64,000 nt of DNA from Nonomuraea cavernae (GTDB taxonomy: Bacteria; Actinomycetota; Actinomycetes; Streptosporangiales; Streptosporangiaceae), in the NCBI RefSeq assembly GCF_014646355.1, contig NZ_BMNH01000029.1, positions 1-64,000 of the forward strand, in the 5' to 3' direction. The position numbers were made by a program, and so were the translations under genes. How positions within the stretch are numbered: position 1 is the first letter of the stretch; every line of letters begins with the position of its first letter. This document shows, in pieces, positions 24,236 through 33,101 of this stretch. The notes below the pieces were generated by a model, which had not been told where the DNA came from, searched no databases, and saw nothing but the letters and a program-made list of their open reading frames with translations.

Positions 24236-25548
24236 CCGCAAGGCCGCCTCCTGCGGTAGGTCACCCGGCACGGCCGGGCGAGCTGGACCACCATCTTGGA
24301 ATGGTCGTCACGGTAGGACGCGGGGTCCTGGGCCAGGGCGAACTCCCAGTCACGCAGCAGCACCGAGAAGATCGCCTTGAGCTGGATCATCGCGAAGTTG
24401 GCGCCCACGCAGCGGTGCCGCCCGGCGCCGAACGGCACCCAGGTCCACCGGTGCAGCAGGTCCTCCTCGCGCGGCTTGGCGTAGCGCGACGGGTCGAAGG
24501 CGTCCGGGTCGGGGAAGTCCTCGGCGATCCGGTTGGACACGGCCAGGGAGCAGCCGACCATGGTCCCCTCGGGGATGCGGTGGCCGAGCACCCGCTGCTC
24601 CGACCGGGCCACCCGGAGCAGCAGGATGAGCGGCGGGTGCAGGCGCAGCGCCTCCTTGACGGCCGATTCGAGCAGCGGGATCTCGCGCAACGCCTGGAAG
24701 CTGACCTCCGAGCCGTCGGCGTACAGCTCGTCCAGCTCGGCGACCACCGCGCGCATGATCTCGGGGTGGCGCAGCAGCTCGATCAGCGTCCAGGCCGCGG
24801 TGCCGGAGGTCGTGTGGTGCCCGGCGAACATCATCGAGATGAACATCCCGGTGATCTGGTCGGCGGAGAACCTGCCGAGGGACATGAGCACGTCGAGCAG
24901 GTCGCGATCCTCGCGGGCGGGCGCGGTGCGGGTGGCCATGATCTCCTCGACGAGGCCGACGAGCTGGACGCGGGCCGCGTCGCGCCGCCGGAAGCTGTCG
25001 ATGTCGGCGTACGGGTCGACGTAGGCGATCGCGTCGGTGCCGCGCTCCAGGTCGTGGTAGAGCTCGGCGAAGCGCCGGTCGAGCTGCTCGCGGAAGCGCC
25101 TGCCGATCAGGCAGGCGGAGGAGGTGTAGATGGTCAGCTCGGCGAACCAGTCGAGCAGGTCGATCTCCCCCTCGCTCTCCCAGCCGGCGACCATCCGGTC
25201 AACCTCGGCGGCGATCGTGGCGGCGTGCCCCTTGAGGTAGGAACCTTTGAGCGCCTGGTTGTGCAGCGCCTCCCTGCGCTGCTCGGGAGTGGCGTCGAAG
25301 ACGACCCCCTCGCCGAAGATCGGGGTCATGAACGGGTACGCGCCGGCCTGGTCGAGCTCCTCGTCGGGGGCGCGGAAGAAGAACTCGTTGGCCTCGGCGC
25401 CCGACAGCAGCACGACCGGCCGCCCCGCCAGCCGGAACTCCCCGACCGCGCCGCACTCCTCGCGCACCCGCCGCATCAGGCCGATGGGGTCGGCCCGCAG
25501 CTCCTCCAGATGGTCGGGGCCGCCGGAGACGAGTCTGGGCTGCGTCAT
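24232..25548 (-). CDS. cyp51: Cytochrome P450 CYP51 (sterol 14-alpha-demethylase family)
   Basis: 438 residues, very similar along its length to Mycobacterium tuberculosis CYP51 as I remember that sequence. Matching blocks include RADPIGLMRRVREECG, the CYP51 signature YPFMTPIFGEGVVFDA (B' helix/BC loop), FAELTIYTSSACLIG, the I-helix AGHHTTSGT, ExxR in KEALRLHPP, and heme motif FGAGRHRCVG with Cys at about 380. CYP51 removes the 14-alpha-methyl group of lanosterol-type sterols in three steps. The native bacterial substrate is unknown. ATG at 25548 overlaps the SDR stop (ATGA). The downstream ferredoxin is coupled. The long upstream extension in this frame is the SDR gene read out of phase. Confidence 0.95.
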   Translation of the reverse strand: MTQPRLVSGGPDHLEELRADPIGLMRRVREECGAVGEFRLAGRPVVLLSGAEANEFFFRAPDEELDQAGAYPFMTPIFGEGVVFDATPEQRREALHNQALKGSYLKGHAATIAAEVDRMVAGWESEGEIDLLDWFAELTIYTSSACLIGRRFREQLDRRFAELYHDLERGTDAIAYVDPYADIDSFRRRDAARVQLVGLVEEIMATRTAPAREDRDLLDVLMSLGRFSADQITGMFISMMFAGHHTTSGTAAWTLIELLRHPEIMRAVVAELDELYADGSEVSFQALREIPLLESAVKEALRLHPPLILLLRVARSEQRVLGHRIPEGTMVGCSLAVSNRIAEDFPDPDAFDPSRYAKPREEDLLHRWTWVPFGAGRHRCVGANFAMIQLKAIFSVLLRDWEFALAQDPASYRDDHSKMVVQLARPCRVTYRRRRPCG

Positions 25549-26318
25549 CGGCTCCTCGCCTCCGGCTGGACCTCGACCAGGGTCAGGTGGGTGCCGCGCG
25601 GCGTCTCGACGACGGCGGCGATCACCGCGGCGACGTTCTCCGGCTTGAGGAAGTACGGGTGGCGGGCGAGGCCCCACCTGACCCAGTCCTCCAGGACCTC
25701 TCCGGTCGTCTGGGGGTCCCAGTCCATCCCCATGCCGGTCATCGTGGGACCGGGCCGGACGATCGAGACCCGCACGCCGGTGCCCTCCAGCTCCATCTGC
25801 ATCGTCCGGGCCATGCCCTCCAGGCCGTTCTTGGCCGCCACGTAGGCGCCCATGCGGGGGCGCGGTGCCCGTACGACGTCGGAGGAGACGAGGACGACGT
25901 CGCCCCGGCCGTTCCGCACCATGCCGGGCACCACCTGGGAGACCAGACGGTGCGCGCCCACCAGGTGCACCTGGAGCTGGGCGGCGAATCCGGCGGAGTC
26001 GAGCTCGTGGACGCGTTCGGCGCTCACGTCGCCCGCGCCGGAGACGACGATCTCGGGGGCGCCGAGCGCGGCGGCCGAGGCGGCCACGAACCGTTCGACG
26101 GAGCCGGAGTCGGCGACGTCCAGAACGTGCGCGAACACCTCGGCGCCGTCCTTGGCCAGGGTCTCGGCGAGCTCGCGGCACCGTTCGACCCGGCGGGCGC
26201 CCAGGGCGACGGGATGCCCTCGGGCGGCGAGCAGGGTGGCGGTGGCGGCGCCGATGCCGGAGGAGGCTCCGGTGACCAGCGCGGGACGGCGTGAGGGGTG
26301 TGGTTCGAAGCGCGGCAT
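25545..26318 (-). CDS. Short-chain dehydrogenase/reductase of the CYP51 operon
   Basis: 257 residues. TGASSGIG cofactor motif near residue 17, a modified NAG segment (VSGAGDVSA), catalytic Ser in VLVSSDV and YVAAK, and a long C-terminus with WDPQTTGEVL and HPYFLKPENVA. Likely acts on a hydroxy/keto group of the P450 substrate or product. Starts 13 nt after CYP123 and overlaps CYP51 by ATGA. The mycobacterial locus has an SDR at the same place between cyp123 and cyp51. Confidence 0.88.
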   Translation of the reverse strand: MPRFEPHPSRRPALVTGASSGIGAATATLLAARGHPVALGARRVERCRELAETLAKDGAEVFAHVLDVADSGSVERFVAASAAALGAPEIVVSGAGDVSAERVHELDSAGFAAQLQVHLVGAHRLVSQVVPGMVRNGRGDVVLVSSDVVRAPRPRMGAYVAAKNGLEGMARTMQMELEGTGVRVSIVRPGPTMTGMGMDWDPQTTGEVLEDWVRWGLARHPYFLKPENVAAVIAAVVETPRGTHLTLVEVQPEARSR

Positions 26319-26331
26319 GGCAGCTCGATCC

Positions 26332-27519
26332 TCAGGCGGGGGTGACGGAGATGGGCAGTCGGGCGAAACCACGGACGTTGACGGAGTGCACGCGCACGGC
26401 CTGGCCGGCGTCGAGCTCGAAGGAGCGGACCTGCCTGACGAACTCGGTCAGCGCGATCCGGGCCTCCAGCCTGGCCAGGTTGGCGCCCAGGCAGAAGTGC
26501 CGGCCGCCGCCGAAGCTGATCAGCGCGGAGGTGTCCCGGTCGAGGTCGTAGCGGTCGGGTTCGGAGAACGCCCGCTCGTCACGGTTGGCCGCGCCGATGA
26601 GGAGCACCATCCGGCTTTCCGCGGGGACGGCGGTGCCGTACAGCTCGGTGTCGTGCGCGACGGTGCGGGCCAGGATCTGGCTGGACGGGTCGTAGCGGAG
26701 CGTCTCCTCCACCCAGTCGGTCACCCGGGCCGGGTCCTTCCAGGGTTTGGCCAGTTCGGCGGGGTTGCGCCGGCCCCAGTAGAGCGCGTTGGCCAGCAGC
26801 TTGGTGGTCGTCTCGTTGCCGGCCACCACCATGAGGAACAGGAAGGCGATGATCTCCTCGTCGGTCAGCCGGTCGCCGTCCTCCTCGGCGGCCAGCAACG
26901 CGGAGGTGAGATCGGCGCCCGGTCTCGCGCGGCGCTCGGCGACCAGCCCCTCGTAGTAGCCGACGAGGGTGAGCGCCGCCTCCATCCCGGCGGGCGGGAC
27001 GTCGGTCAGGCCCTCCTCGCGGTGCACGACCAGGTCGGCCAGGCGGCGCAGCTCGTCACGGTCGGCCTCGGGGACGCCCATCAGCTCGGAGATGACGTCC
27101 ATCGGCAGCTTCCCGGCGAAGTCGGCCACCACGTCGAACCCGCCCGCGGCGACGGCGGGGGTCAGGTGGCGGCGGGTCAGCCGCAGGATGTCGCCCTCCA
27201 GCTCGCGCACCCGGCGCGGGGTGAACCCTTTGGCGACCAGGGCGCGCATCCGGGTGTGCGAGGGCGGGTCCATGGCCAGGAAGGACATCGTCCGGTGCGC
27301 GGCGGGACCCCACGCGCTGGGGTCGAGCGAGACGCCGTTGACGTTGGAGAAGCGCTGGTGGTCGCGGAACGCGGCGGCCACGTCGGCGTGGCGGGAGACG
27401 GCCCAGAAGTCGAGGTCGTCGTTGCGGTAGAGGGGGGCCTCCCGCCGCAGCCGGGCGTAGACGGGATAGGGGTCGTCGTGCACGGCGTAGTCGTACGGGC
27501 TGTAGGAGACCGGGTCCAC
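26332..27519 (-). CDS. cyp123: Cytochrome P450, CYP123-like
   Basis: 395 residues. The sequence tracks M. tuberculosis CYP123 as I recall it: DDPYPVYARLRREAPLYRN, NGVSLDPSAWG, KGFTPRRVRELE, FAGKLPMDVISELMGVP and SSQILARTVAHD. P450 landmarks are the I-helix VVAGNETTTK, ExxR in EETLR and heme motif FGGGRHFCLG (Cys at about 343). Substrate unknown. GTG at 27519 uses the GAGG overlapping the TetR stop codon, 5 nt away, so the two genes share an mRNA. Confidence 0.92.
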   Translation of the reverse strand: MDPVSYSPYDYAVHDDPYPVYARLRREAPLYRNDDLDFWAVSRHADVAAAFRDHQRFSNVNGVSLDPSAWGPAAHRTMSFLAMDPPSHTRMRALVAKGFTPRRVRELEGDILRLTRRHLTPAVAAGGFDVVADFAGKLPMDVISELMGVPEADRDELRRLADLVVHREEGLTDVPPAGMEAALTLVGYYEGLVAERRARPGADLTSALLAAEEDGDRLTDEEIIAFLFLMVVAGNETTTKLLANALYWGRRNPAELAKPWKDPARVTDWVEETLRYDPSSQILARTVAHDTELYGTAVPAESRMVLLIGAANRDERAFSEPDRYDLDRDTSALISFGGGRHFCLGANLARLEARIALTEFVRQVRSFELDAGQAVRVHSVNVRGFARLPISVTPA

Positions 27520-27524
27520 GCGGG

Positions 27525-28091
27525 CTACCTCACGATCAGCTCGGCGACTTCGGCCAGGCGGTCGGCCGTCTCGTGGTAGGAGATGTGGCCCATCCCGGCC
27601 TGCACCAGGGCGCCCGCGTAGGCCATTTCGAGCGCGTTGAGCACCTTGCGGTCGGCTTCGGGGCCGAGCGCGGCGCGCAGCCTGCGGCGGATGGTCAGGC
27701 CGATGCGCAACCGCAGCTCCTGCACGTCGGGGTCGTCGCCGAGCAGCGCGGCGGTGCAGGCGGCGGCGAGCCGCGGCTCGTCGGCGACCAGCAGCGCGAT
27801 CTCGCGCAGCACCGAGACGGCCTGGACCGGGTCGCCGGCCGGCCTTAGCGGCGGCAGGGCGCTCAGGCGGCGCCAGAACACCTCGGCGACGAGGTGGTTC
27901 TTGGAGGAGAAGTAGGTGTAGGCGGTGGCCGGCGCGACACCCGCCCGGCGGGCCACGTTGCGGACGGTCAGCCCGTCGAAGCCCCGCTCGCGCAGCTCCT
28001 CGACGGCCGCGTCGGTCAGCCGGCGCACGGTGTCGGCCTGCCGGTGCGTCAGCCGCCGCCGGGTGGGCTCCGTCAGCGCATTGTTGGACAC
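27525..28091 (-). CDS. TetR-family regulator of the CYP51/CYP123 cluster
   Basis: 188 residues from the GTG at 28091. HTH: RNVARRAGVAPATAYTYFSS; effector domain helical and variable. The start codon lies at the centre of the palindrome TGGACACGTGTCCA, and a promoter TTGCCG-17 nt-TATCGT ends 8 nt upstream, implying a leaderless transcript whose initiation the protein itself could block. The same operator stands between the divergent 22736 gene and the aldehyde dehydrogenase operon, so this protein probably controls all three transcription units. Ligand unknown, plausibly the P450 substrate. Confidence 0.9.
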   Translation of the reverse strand: MSNNALTEPTRRRLTHRQADTVRRLTDAAVEELRERGFDGLTVRNVARRAGVAPATAYTYFSSKNHLVAEVFWRRLSALPPLRPAGDPVQAVSVLREIALLVADEPRLAAACTAALLGDDPDVQELRLRIGLTIRRRLRAALGPEADRKVLNALEMAYAGALVQAGMGHISYHETADRLAEVAELIVR

Positions 28092-28128
28092 GTGTCCAGA
28101 CGATAGTTCAGCCAGGGCCACCCGGCAA
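28085..28128 (-). promoter_or_regulatory. TetR promoter and autoregulatory operator TGGACACGTGTCCA
   Basis: Perfect 14-bp palindrome at 28085-28098, with -10 TATCGT (28100-28105) and -35 TTGCCG (28123-28128) 17 nt apart, all reading leftward. Compared with the minus strand at 22712-22729, ten promoter bases and the palindrome align with only three differences over 24 positions. Confidence 0.75.
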
Positions 28129-28164
28129 GGGCTCCCCGTCTGCCACCGGGCTCCAGGACCGCCC

Positions 28165-28849
28165 TTGTACGCGAAGGGCGGCTCCGGGACGACTGACTGG
28201 TCGGCGGTGCGGCTCGGTCTCGGCACGATGAAGTCGCTGCCGATCGTCGGCGCCGTGGCGGACGCCATCGACGCGGAGTCCGCGGTCGAGCAGGCGGAAC
28301 GCTTCCGCACCTATCTGGCGGGCAAGTTCCCGAACCAGGATGTCCGCCTGCTGCTGTCGCCCACCGAGATGCTGACGCCCTCGTTCCTGGCCGACCTGCG
28401 GCGGCTGGCCGCCAGGCGGCCCGTCGCCCTGTTCTTCGACACCTTCGAACGCACCGCGCCGTGGTGCGAGACCTGGCTGCTCGACCTGTTCGGCGGCAGG
28501 TACGGCGCGCTCCCGGCGCGTCGCCAGCTGGCACGTCTACGCCTCGGGTCTCACCAGGCTCTCGCTGGGCGATCGGGCGGCTGCCGACGAGGCCTTCCGG
28601 CGGGCGTTCGACCTGGGAGCTCGCGAGGTGGCGGGCGGTGACACGGACGGGAACGCCCGGCTCAACCTGGGCGTCCACCTGGCCGCGTTCGGAGACCACA
28701 GCGAGGCCTCGAAGATCTTCGGGAGCGAGACCCGTCCCGGCTGCGTGATCGAGGGCGTCGTCCACGCGCTGCGGACCCTGCGCGACCCGCTGCCCGGCCA
28801 GGCGGAGGAGATCGACGCCCTGATCGGGACGCTGCGCGAGGTCACCTGA
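28165..28849 (+). pseudogene. Decayed STAND-type ATPase/TPR gene
   Basis: Two coding-like stretches lie in different frames. The first (to about 28505) reads LRLLLSPTEMLTPSFLADL and RRPVALFFDTFERTAPW, with a Walker-B-like LFFDTFE as in NB-ARC/STAND ATPases. The second (about 28525-28849) reads WHVYASGLTRLSLGDRAAA and ARLNLGVHLAAFGDHSEA, a TPR-like region ending at a stop at 28849. The P-loop N-terminus and the middle of the protein are missing, so this is a remnant with a deletion and frameshift. Confidence 0.65.
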
Positions 28850-28943
28850 CGGTTTGCCCACATTCACACGGGACACGTTCCAGGGAGAGCGAGCACCCGG
28901 ACACCTGACGATGCCCGGCCCGGCCGCTCACCGAGGAGTTCCG

Positions 28944-29882
28944 ATGACTGATGCGACAACGACCCGGGTCGGCTGGATCGGGACCGGCCGGATGGGAGCC
29001 GCCATGGCGGCGCGGCTCGCCGACGCCGGTGTGGACGTGACCGCCTGGAACCGCACCATCGCCAAGGCGGAGCCGCTCAAGGAGCACGGCGCGTCGCTCG
29101 CGGAGTCGCTCGGCGCGCTGCGTGACAGGGACGTGGTGTTCACCATGGTCTCCACGGCGTCCGTCCTGGAGAAGGTGTTGTTCGGCGACGACGGGCTGCT
29201 CACGGGTGACGAGCTGCCGGGGGTCGTGATCGACTCCTCGACCGTGTCCGTGGAGTCGTCGGCCGAGGTGCGCCGGGCCTGCGCGGAAAGGGGGGTCGCC
29301 TACCTGGCCGCGCCGGTCAGCGGCAACCCCAAGGTGGCGCGGGCCGGTGCGCTCAGCCTGGTGGTGTCCGGCGACCGGGAGACCTACGACCAGGTCGCCC
29401 CTCTCCTGGAGCGGCTCGGGAGGTCGGTCACCTATGTGGGAGAGGGCGAGACCGCCCGCCTGGTGAAGATCGCGCACAACCTGATGCTGGGCGTGGTCAC
29501 CCAGACGCTGGCCGAGATCACCGTGCTCGCCGAGAAGGGCGGCGTCCAGCGGCACGCCTTCCTGGAGTTCCTCAACGACAGCGTCATGGGCTCGGCGTTC
29601 ACCCGCTACAAGTCACCGGCGTTCGTGCACCTCGACTACACGCCGACGTTCACCCCGATCCTGCTGCGCAAGGACTTCGACCTCGGCCTGACCGCCGCCC
29701 GCGCCCTGGACGTGCCGATGCCCGTCACCGCGCTCACCGCGCAGCTCATCCAGGCCAGCGTCGGCACGGGCCGGGTGGACGAGGACTTCGCCGTCCTGCT
29801 CGACCTGCAGGCCGCCGCCTCGGGGCTGCGCCTCGAACCGGAGGACGTCGCGGTGGACGACGGTCTCGGACGACCTTCATGA
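28944..29882 (+). CDS. 3-hydroxyisobutyrate / gamma-hydroxybutyrate dehydrogenase-like enzyme
   Basis: 312 residues. Cofactor site WIGTGRMGAAMAARL at the N-terminus, APVSGNPKVA substrate loop, catalytic Lys in RLVKIAHNLMLG, and C-terminal LRKDFDLGL. The ATG at 28944 follows GAGGAG. It overlaps the next aldehyde dehydrogenase frame (ATGA at 29879), so the pair likely runs a two-step path from a hydroxyacid through a semialdehyde to an acid, for example gamma-hydroxybutyrate to succinate. The exact substrate is inference. Confidence 0.85.
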   Translation: MTDATTTRVGWIGTGRMGAAMAARLADAGVDVTAWNRTIAKAEPLKEHGASLAESLGALRDRDVVFTMVSTASVLEKVLFGDDGLLTGDELPGVVIDSSTVSVESSAEVRRACAERGVAYLAAPVSGNPKVARAGALSLVVSGDRETYDQVAPLLERLGRSVTYVGEGETARLVKIAHNLMLGVVTQTLAEITVLAEKGGVQRHAFLEFLNDSVMGSAFTRYKSPAFVHLDYTPTFTPILLRKDFDLGLTAARALDVPMPVTALTAQLIQASVGTGRVDEDFAVLLDLQAAASGLRLEPEDVAVDDGLGRPS

Positions 29883-29926
29883 CCACCCCGCCGCCCGCCG
29901 ACCCGTACGGAAAGGAAGACACGATC

Positions 29927-31354
29927 ATGCTCACCGAGCTCTACATCGGCGGCCAGGCGGTCCCGGCCGGCGACGGCGGCCGGTTCGACGTGCTGGATCC
30001 CGCCACGGGACAGGTCATCGCCGCCGTGGCCGACGGCACCGCCGACGACGCGATCTCCGCCGTCGACGCCGCGCACGCGGCGGCCGCCTCCTGGGCGGCC
30101 ACGGCCCCCCGGGAGCGGGCTGAGATCCTCCGCGCCGCCTTCGAGCTGATGACCGAACGGGCCGAGGACCTGGCCCGGCTCATCTCGCTGGAGAACGGCA
30201 AGGCGCTGCCCGACGCGCGCGGCGAGGTCACGTACGCGGCCGAGTTCTTCCGCTGGTACTCCGAGGAGGCGGTGCGCGGCGCGGGACAGCTCACCACGGC
30301 CCCGTCGGGCGCCAACCGGATCGTCGTGTTCCACCAGCCGGTCGGCGTCTGCGTGCTGGTGACGCCGTGGAACTTCCCGGCCGCGATGGCGACCCGCAAG
30401 ATGGGGCCCGCGCTGGCGGCGGGCTGCACCATGATCCTCAAGCCCGCCAGTGACACGCCGCTCACCGCGCTGGCCATGGCCGAGATCCTGAGCGCGGCCG
30501 GGGTGCCGCCGGGCGTGGTCAACGTGCTGCCCGCCCGCCGCTCCGGCGCGGTGGTGTCGGCCATGCTGCACGATCCGCGGGTGCGCAAGCTGTCCTTCAC
30601 CGGCTCCACCGAGGTGGGCCGGGTGCTGCTGCGCGAGGCGGCCGACCAGGTGGTCAACACCTCGATGGAGCTCGGCGGCAACGCCCCGTTCGTCGTGTTC
30701 GCCGACGCCGACCTGGACGCGGCGATCGAGGGCGCGATGATCGCCAAGATGCGCAACGCCGGTGAGGCGTGCACGGCGGCCAACCGGTTCTACGTCGAGG
30801 CGCCGGTCGCCGACGAGTTCGCCAGGCGGCTGGCCTCCCGCATGTCGGCGCTGGTGGTCGGCCCCGGCACCGAGGAGGGCACCCAGGTCGGGCCGCTGGT
30901 CAACCAGGACGCCGTGGACAAGGTCCACAGCCTGGTGCGCGGCAGCCTCGAGGGCGGCGCGAAGGCCCTGGCAGGCGGTGGCCGGCCCGACCGGCCCGGC
31001 TTCTACTACGACCCGACCGTGCTGGTGAACGTCCATCCCGACGCGCCGATCCTGCGCGAGGAGGTGTTCGGGCCGGTGGCGCCGATCGTCTCCTTCGACG
31101 ATGAGGACGAGGCGGTCCGGATGGCCAACGACACCGAGTTCGGCCTGGTCTCCTACGTCTACACCGGCGACCTGGCGCGCGGCCTGCGGGTCACCGAGCG
31201 GCTGGAGGCCGGCATGGTCGGGCTCAACCGCGGCCTGGTCAGCGACCCGGCCGCCCCGTTCGGCGGCGTCAAGCAGAGCGGCATCGGCCGCGAGGGCGGC
31301 CACGAGGGGATGCTCGACTACATGGAGACCAAGTACGTCGCCGTCGACTGGTGA
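29927..31354 (+). CDS. Succinate-semialdehyde-dehydrogenase-like aldehyde dehydrogenase
   Basis: 475 residues from the ATG at 29927, chosen because GGAAAGGAAG lies just upstream. A coupled start at 29879 would add 16 residues. Cofactor motif TPWNFPAAMATRK (147-159), FTGSTEVG, Glu248 in MELGGN and catalytic Cys282 in GEACTAANR match the succinate-semialdehyde dehydrogenase subgroup (GabD-like). Works with the preceding hydroxyacid dehydrogenase. Confidence 0.87.
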   Translation: MLTELYIGGQAVPAGDGGRFDVLDPATGQVIAAVADGTADDAISAVDAAHAAAASWAATAPRERAEILRAAFELMTERAEDLARLISLENGKALPDARGEVTYAAEFFRWYSEEAVRGAGQLTTAPSGANRIVVFHQPVGVCVLVTPWNFPAAMATRKMGPALAAGCTMILKPASDTPLTALAMAEILSAAGVPPGVVNVLPARRSGAVVSAMLHDPRVRKLSFTGSTEVGRVLLREAADQVVNTSMELGGNAPFVVFADADLDAAIEGAMIAKMRNAGEACTAANRFYVEAPVADEFARRLASRMSALVVGPGTEEGTQVGPLVNQDAVDKVHSLVRGSLEGGAKALAGGGRPDRPGFYYDPTVLVNVHPDAPILREEVFGPVAPIVSFDDEDEAVRMANDTEFGLVSYVYTGDLARGLRVTERLEAGMVGLNRGLVSDPAAPFGGVKQSGIGREGGHEGMLDYMETKYVAVDW

Positions 31355-31475
31355 CCTGTCAGGGTTCTCGTCTGACAACGCAGCGTGTCTGGGCCTCCTG
31401 GGGCGGAGTCAACGCGTCTACGCTGGCGGGACGCTCCGTGTCCCTGGAGTCGTCCTCCGTCCCGAGGAGAATCAG

Positions 31476-32972
31476 TTGAGCGCGCTCGATCGCCGGACCT
31501 TTCTCGGCCGTGGCCTCGCCACCGCGGGTGGCGCGCTGGCCAGCGGCATCGCCATCGACACCCTGGGCGCGCACGCCGCCTGGGCCGAGACCGGCCGGAC
31601 CCCGCCGGATCCGCGCCGGGTGGGTTACGGCCCGCTGCGCCGCACGCCGTCGCGCAACACCGGCGAGGAGCTGCTGGCGCTCCCCGCCGGCTTCTCGTAC
31701 GTGGTGCTGGGCAGGACCGGTACCCCGATGTCCGACGGGGTGGCCACGCCGATCGCGCACGACGGCATGGCCGCGTTCCCCGGCACCCGCCGCCACACGG
31801 TGCGGCTGATCCGCAACCACGAGGTGCGCACCCCTCCGGGCTCGCCGCTGGGCCGGGTGCACGTGCCCGGTTCGGCGAGGTACGACGAGCTGGGCGTGGG
31901 CGGCACCACCACGCTGGAGGTGGATCCGCGCAGCGGCGAGGTGGTAAGGCACTTCGTCAGCCTCAACGGCACGATCATCAACTGCGCGGGCGGCCGGATG
32001 CTGCACGAGCGCGGCTGGCTGACCTGCGAGGAGACGACGGCGGGGCCGGCTCAGGGCTGGCAGCGCAAGCACGGCTACGTCTTCGAGGTGCCGCTGAACG
32101 GGCCGGTGCCCGGCCGCCCGGCCGCCTCGATGCCGCTCACCGCGATGGGCCGCTTCTCGCACGAGGCCGTCGCGGTCGACCCGCGCACCGGCTACGTGTA
32201 CGAGACGGAGGACGACTCGGGCAAGCCCGACGGGTTCTACCGGTTCCGGCCCAGGGATCCGCGCAACCTGGCGGCCGGCGGGGTGCTGGAGATGCTCAAG
32301 ATCGAGGGCGTCGACGGCTACGACTGCCGTGAGGGCCAGCGGATGGGCGCCCGGCTGCCGGTCGAGTGGGTGACGATCGACGATCCGGACCCCGACCTGG
32401 AGGGCGGCGCGGCGACCTGCACCCAGCAGGGCCTGGCCAAGGGCGGCGCCAAGTTCAACCGCCTGGAGGGCTGCTGGTACGGCGACGGCAGCGTGTTCTT
32501 CAACTCGACCAGCGGCGGCGACGCCAAGAACGGTGACGCTCCCGGCGCTGACGGCTACCGGGAGGGCTACGGCCAGGTCTGGCGGTACGTGCCCGGCCGT
32601 GGCCGCGGGGGCACGCTGGTGCTGGTGTACGAGTCGCCGGGCCGCAAGGAGCTCGATTCGCCCGACAATCTCACGTTCACGCCGCGCGGCGGCATCGTGC
32701 TGTGCGAGGACGACGCCTCCTCGGTGGACGCCGACCCGCACCCGCTGGCGCCGGGCCTGGCCAACGTCAACCGGCTGATCGGCCTGGACCCGCGTGGCGG
32801 GCAGCCGTTCGAGCTGGCGGTGAACATCGCCGACGACAGTGAGTTCGCGGGCGCCTGTTTCAGCCCCGACGGCTCCACGCTGTTCGCCAACCAGCTGGGC
32901 AGCACCGCCGAGCTGGACCCGCCTGGGCGCACGTACGCCATTCGTGGTCCCTGGTCACGTGGGCCACTCTGA
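31476..32972 (+). CDS. Tat-exported PhoX/DUF839-family protein
   Basis: 498 residues from a TTG start at 31476, selected because GAGGAG sits 6-11 nt upstream and the resulting N-terminus is a good Tat signal: DRRTFLGRGLATAGGALA. The body is a beta-propeller with PhoX features (IRNHEVRTPPGS, TTTLEVDPRSGEVV, CEETTAG, RFSHEAVAVDPRTG, VYETEDDSGKPDGFYRF, DNLTFTPRGGIVLCED). Classic PhoX is a calcium/iron alkaline phosphatase. Several actinobacterial members are annotated only as DUF839, so phosphatase activity is likely but unproven. It would act outside the membrane. Confidence 0.85.
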   Translation: MSALDRRTFLGRGLATAGGALASGIAIDTLGAHAAWAETGRTPPDPRRVGYGPLRRTPSRNTGEELLALPAGFSYVVLGRTGTPMSDGVATPIAHDGMAAFPGTRRHTVRLIRNHEVRTPPGSPLGRVHVPGSARYDELGVGGTTTLEVDPRSGEVVRHFVSLNGTIINCAGGRMLHERGWLTCEETTAGPAQGWQRKHGYVFEVPLNGPVPGRPAASMPLTAMGRFSHEAVAVDPRTGYVYETEDDSGKPDGFYRFRPRDPRNLAAGGVLEMLKIEGVDGYDCREGQRMGARLPVEWVTIDDPDPDLEGGAATCTQQGLAKGGAKFNRLEGCWYGDGSVFFNSTSGGDAKNGDAPGADGYREGYGQVWRYVPGRGRGGTLVLVYESPGRKELDSPDNLTFTPRGGIVLCEDDASSVDADPHPLAPGLANVNRLIGLDPRGGQPFELAVNIADDSEFAGACFSPDGSTLFANQLGSTAELDPPGRTYAIRGPWSRGPL

Positions 32973-33101
32973 TGAAGGACCGAGCGGTAAAGATTTACCT
33001 GACCCGGATTCACCGCCGCTGAAGGCGTTTCGGACTCTTACTCCAGACAAAGGGGATAATTACCCTAAAAACACACAAAGCTTCGCGGCATTCTGTGTCG
33101 T

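Noticed and set aside
24232..26181. Apparent 649-residue SDR-P450 fusion
   Set aside because: The first 211 residues are an out-of-frame reading of the SDR gene. CYP51 starts at 25548 with a coupled ATG.
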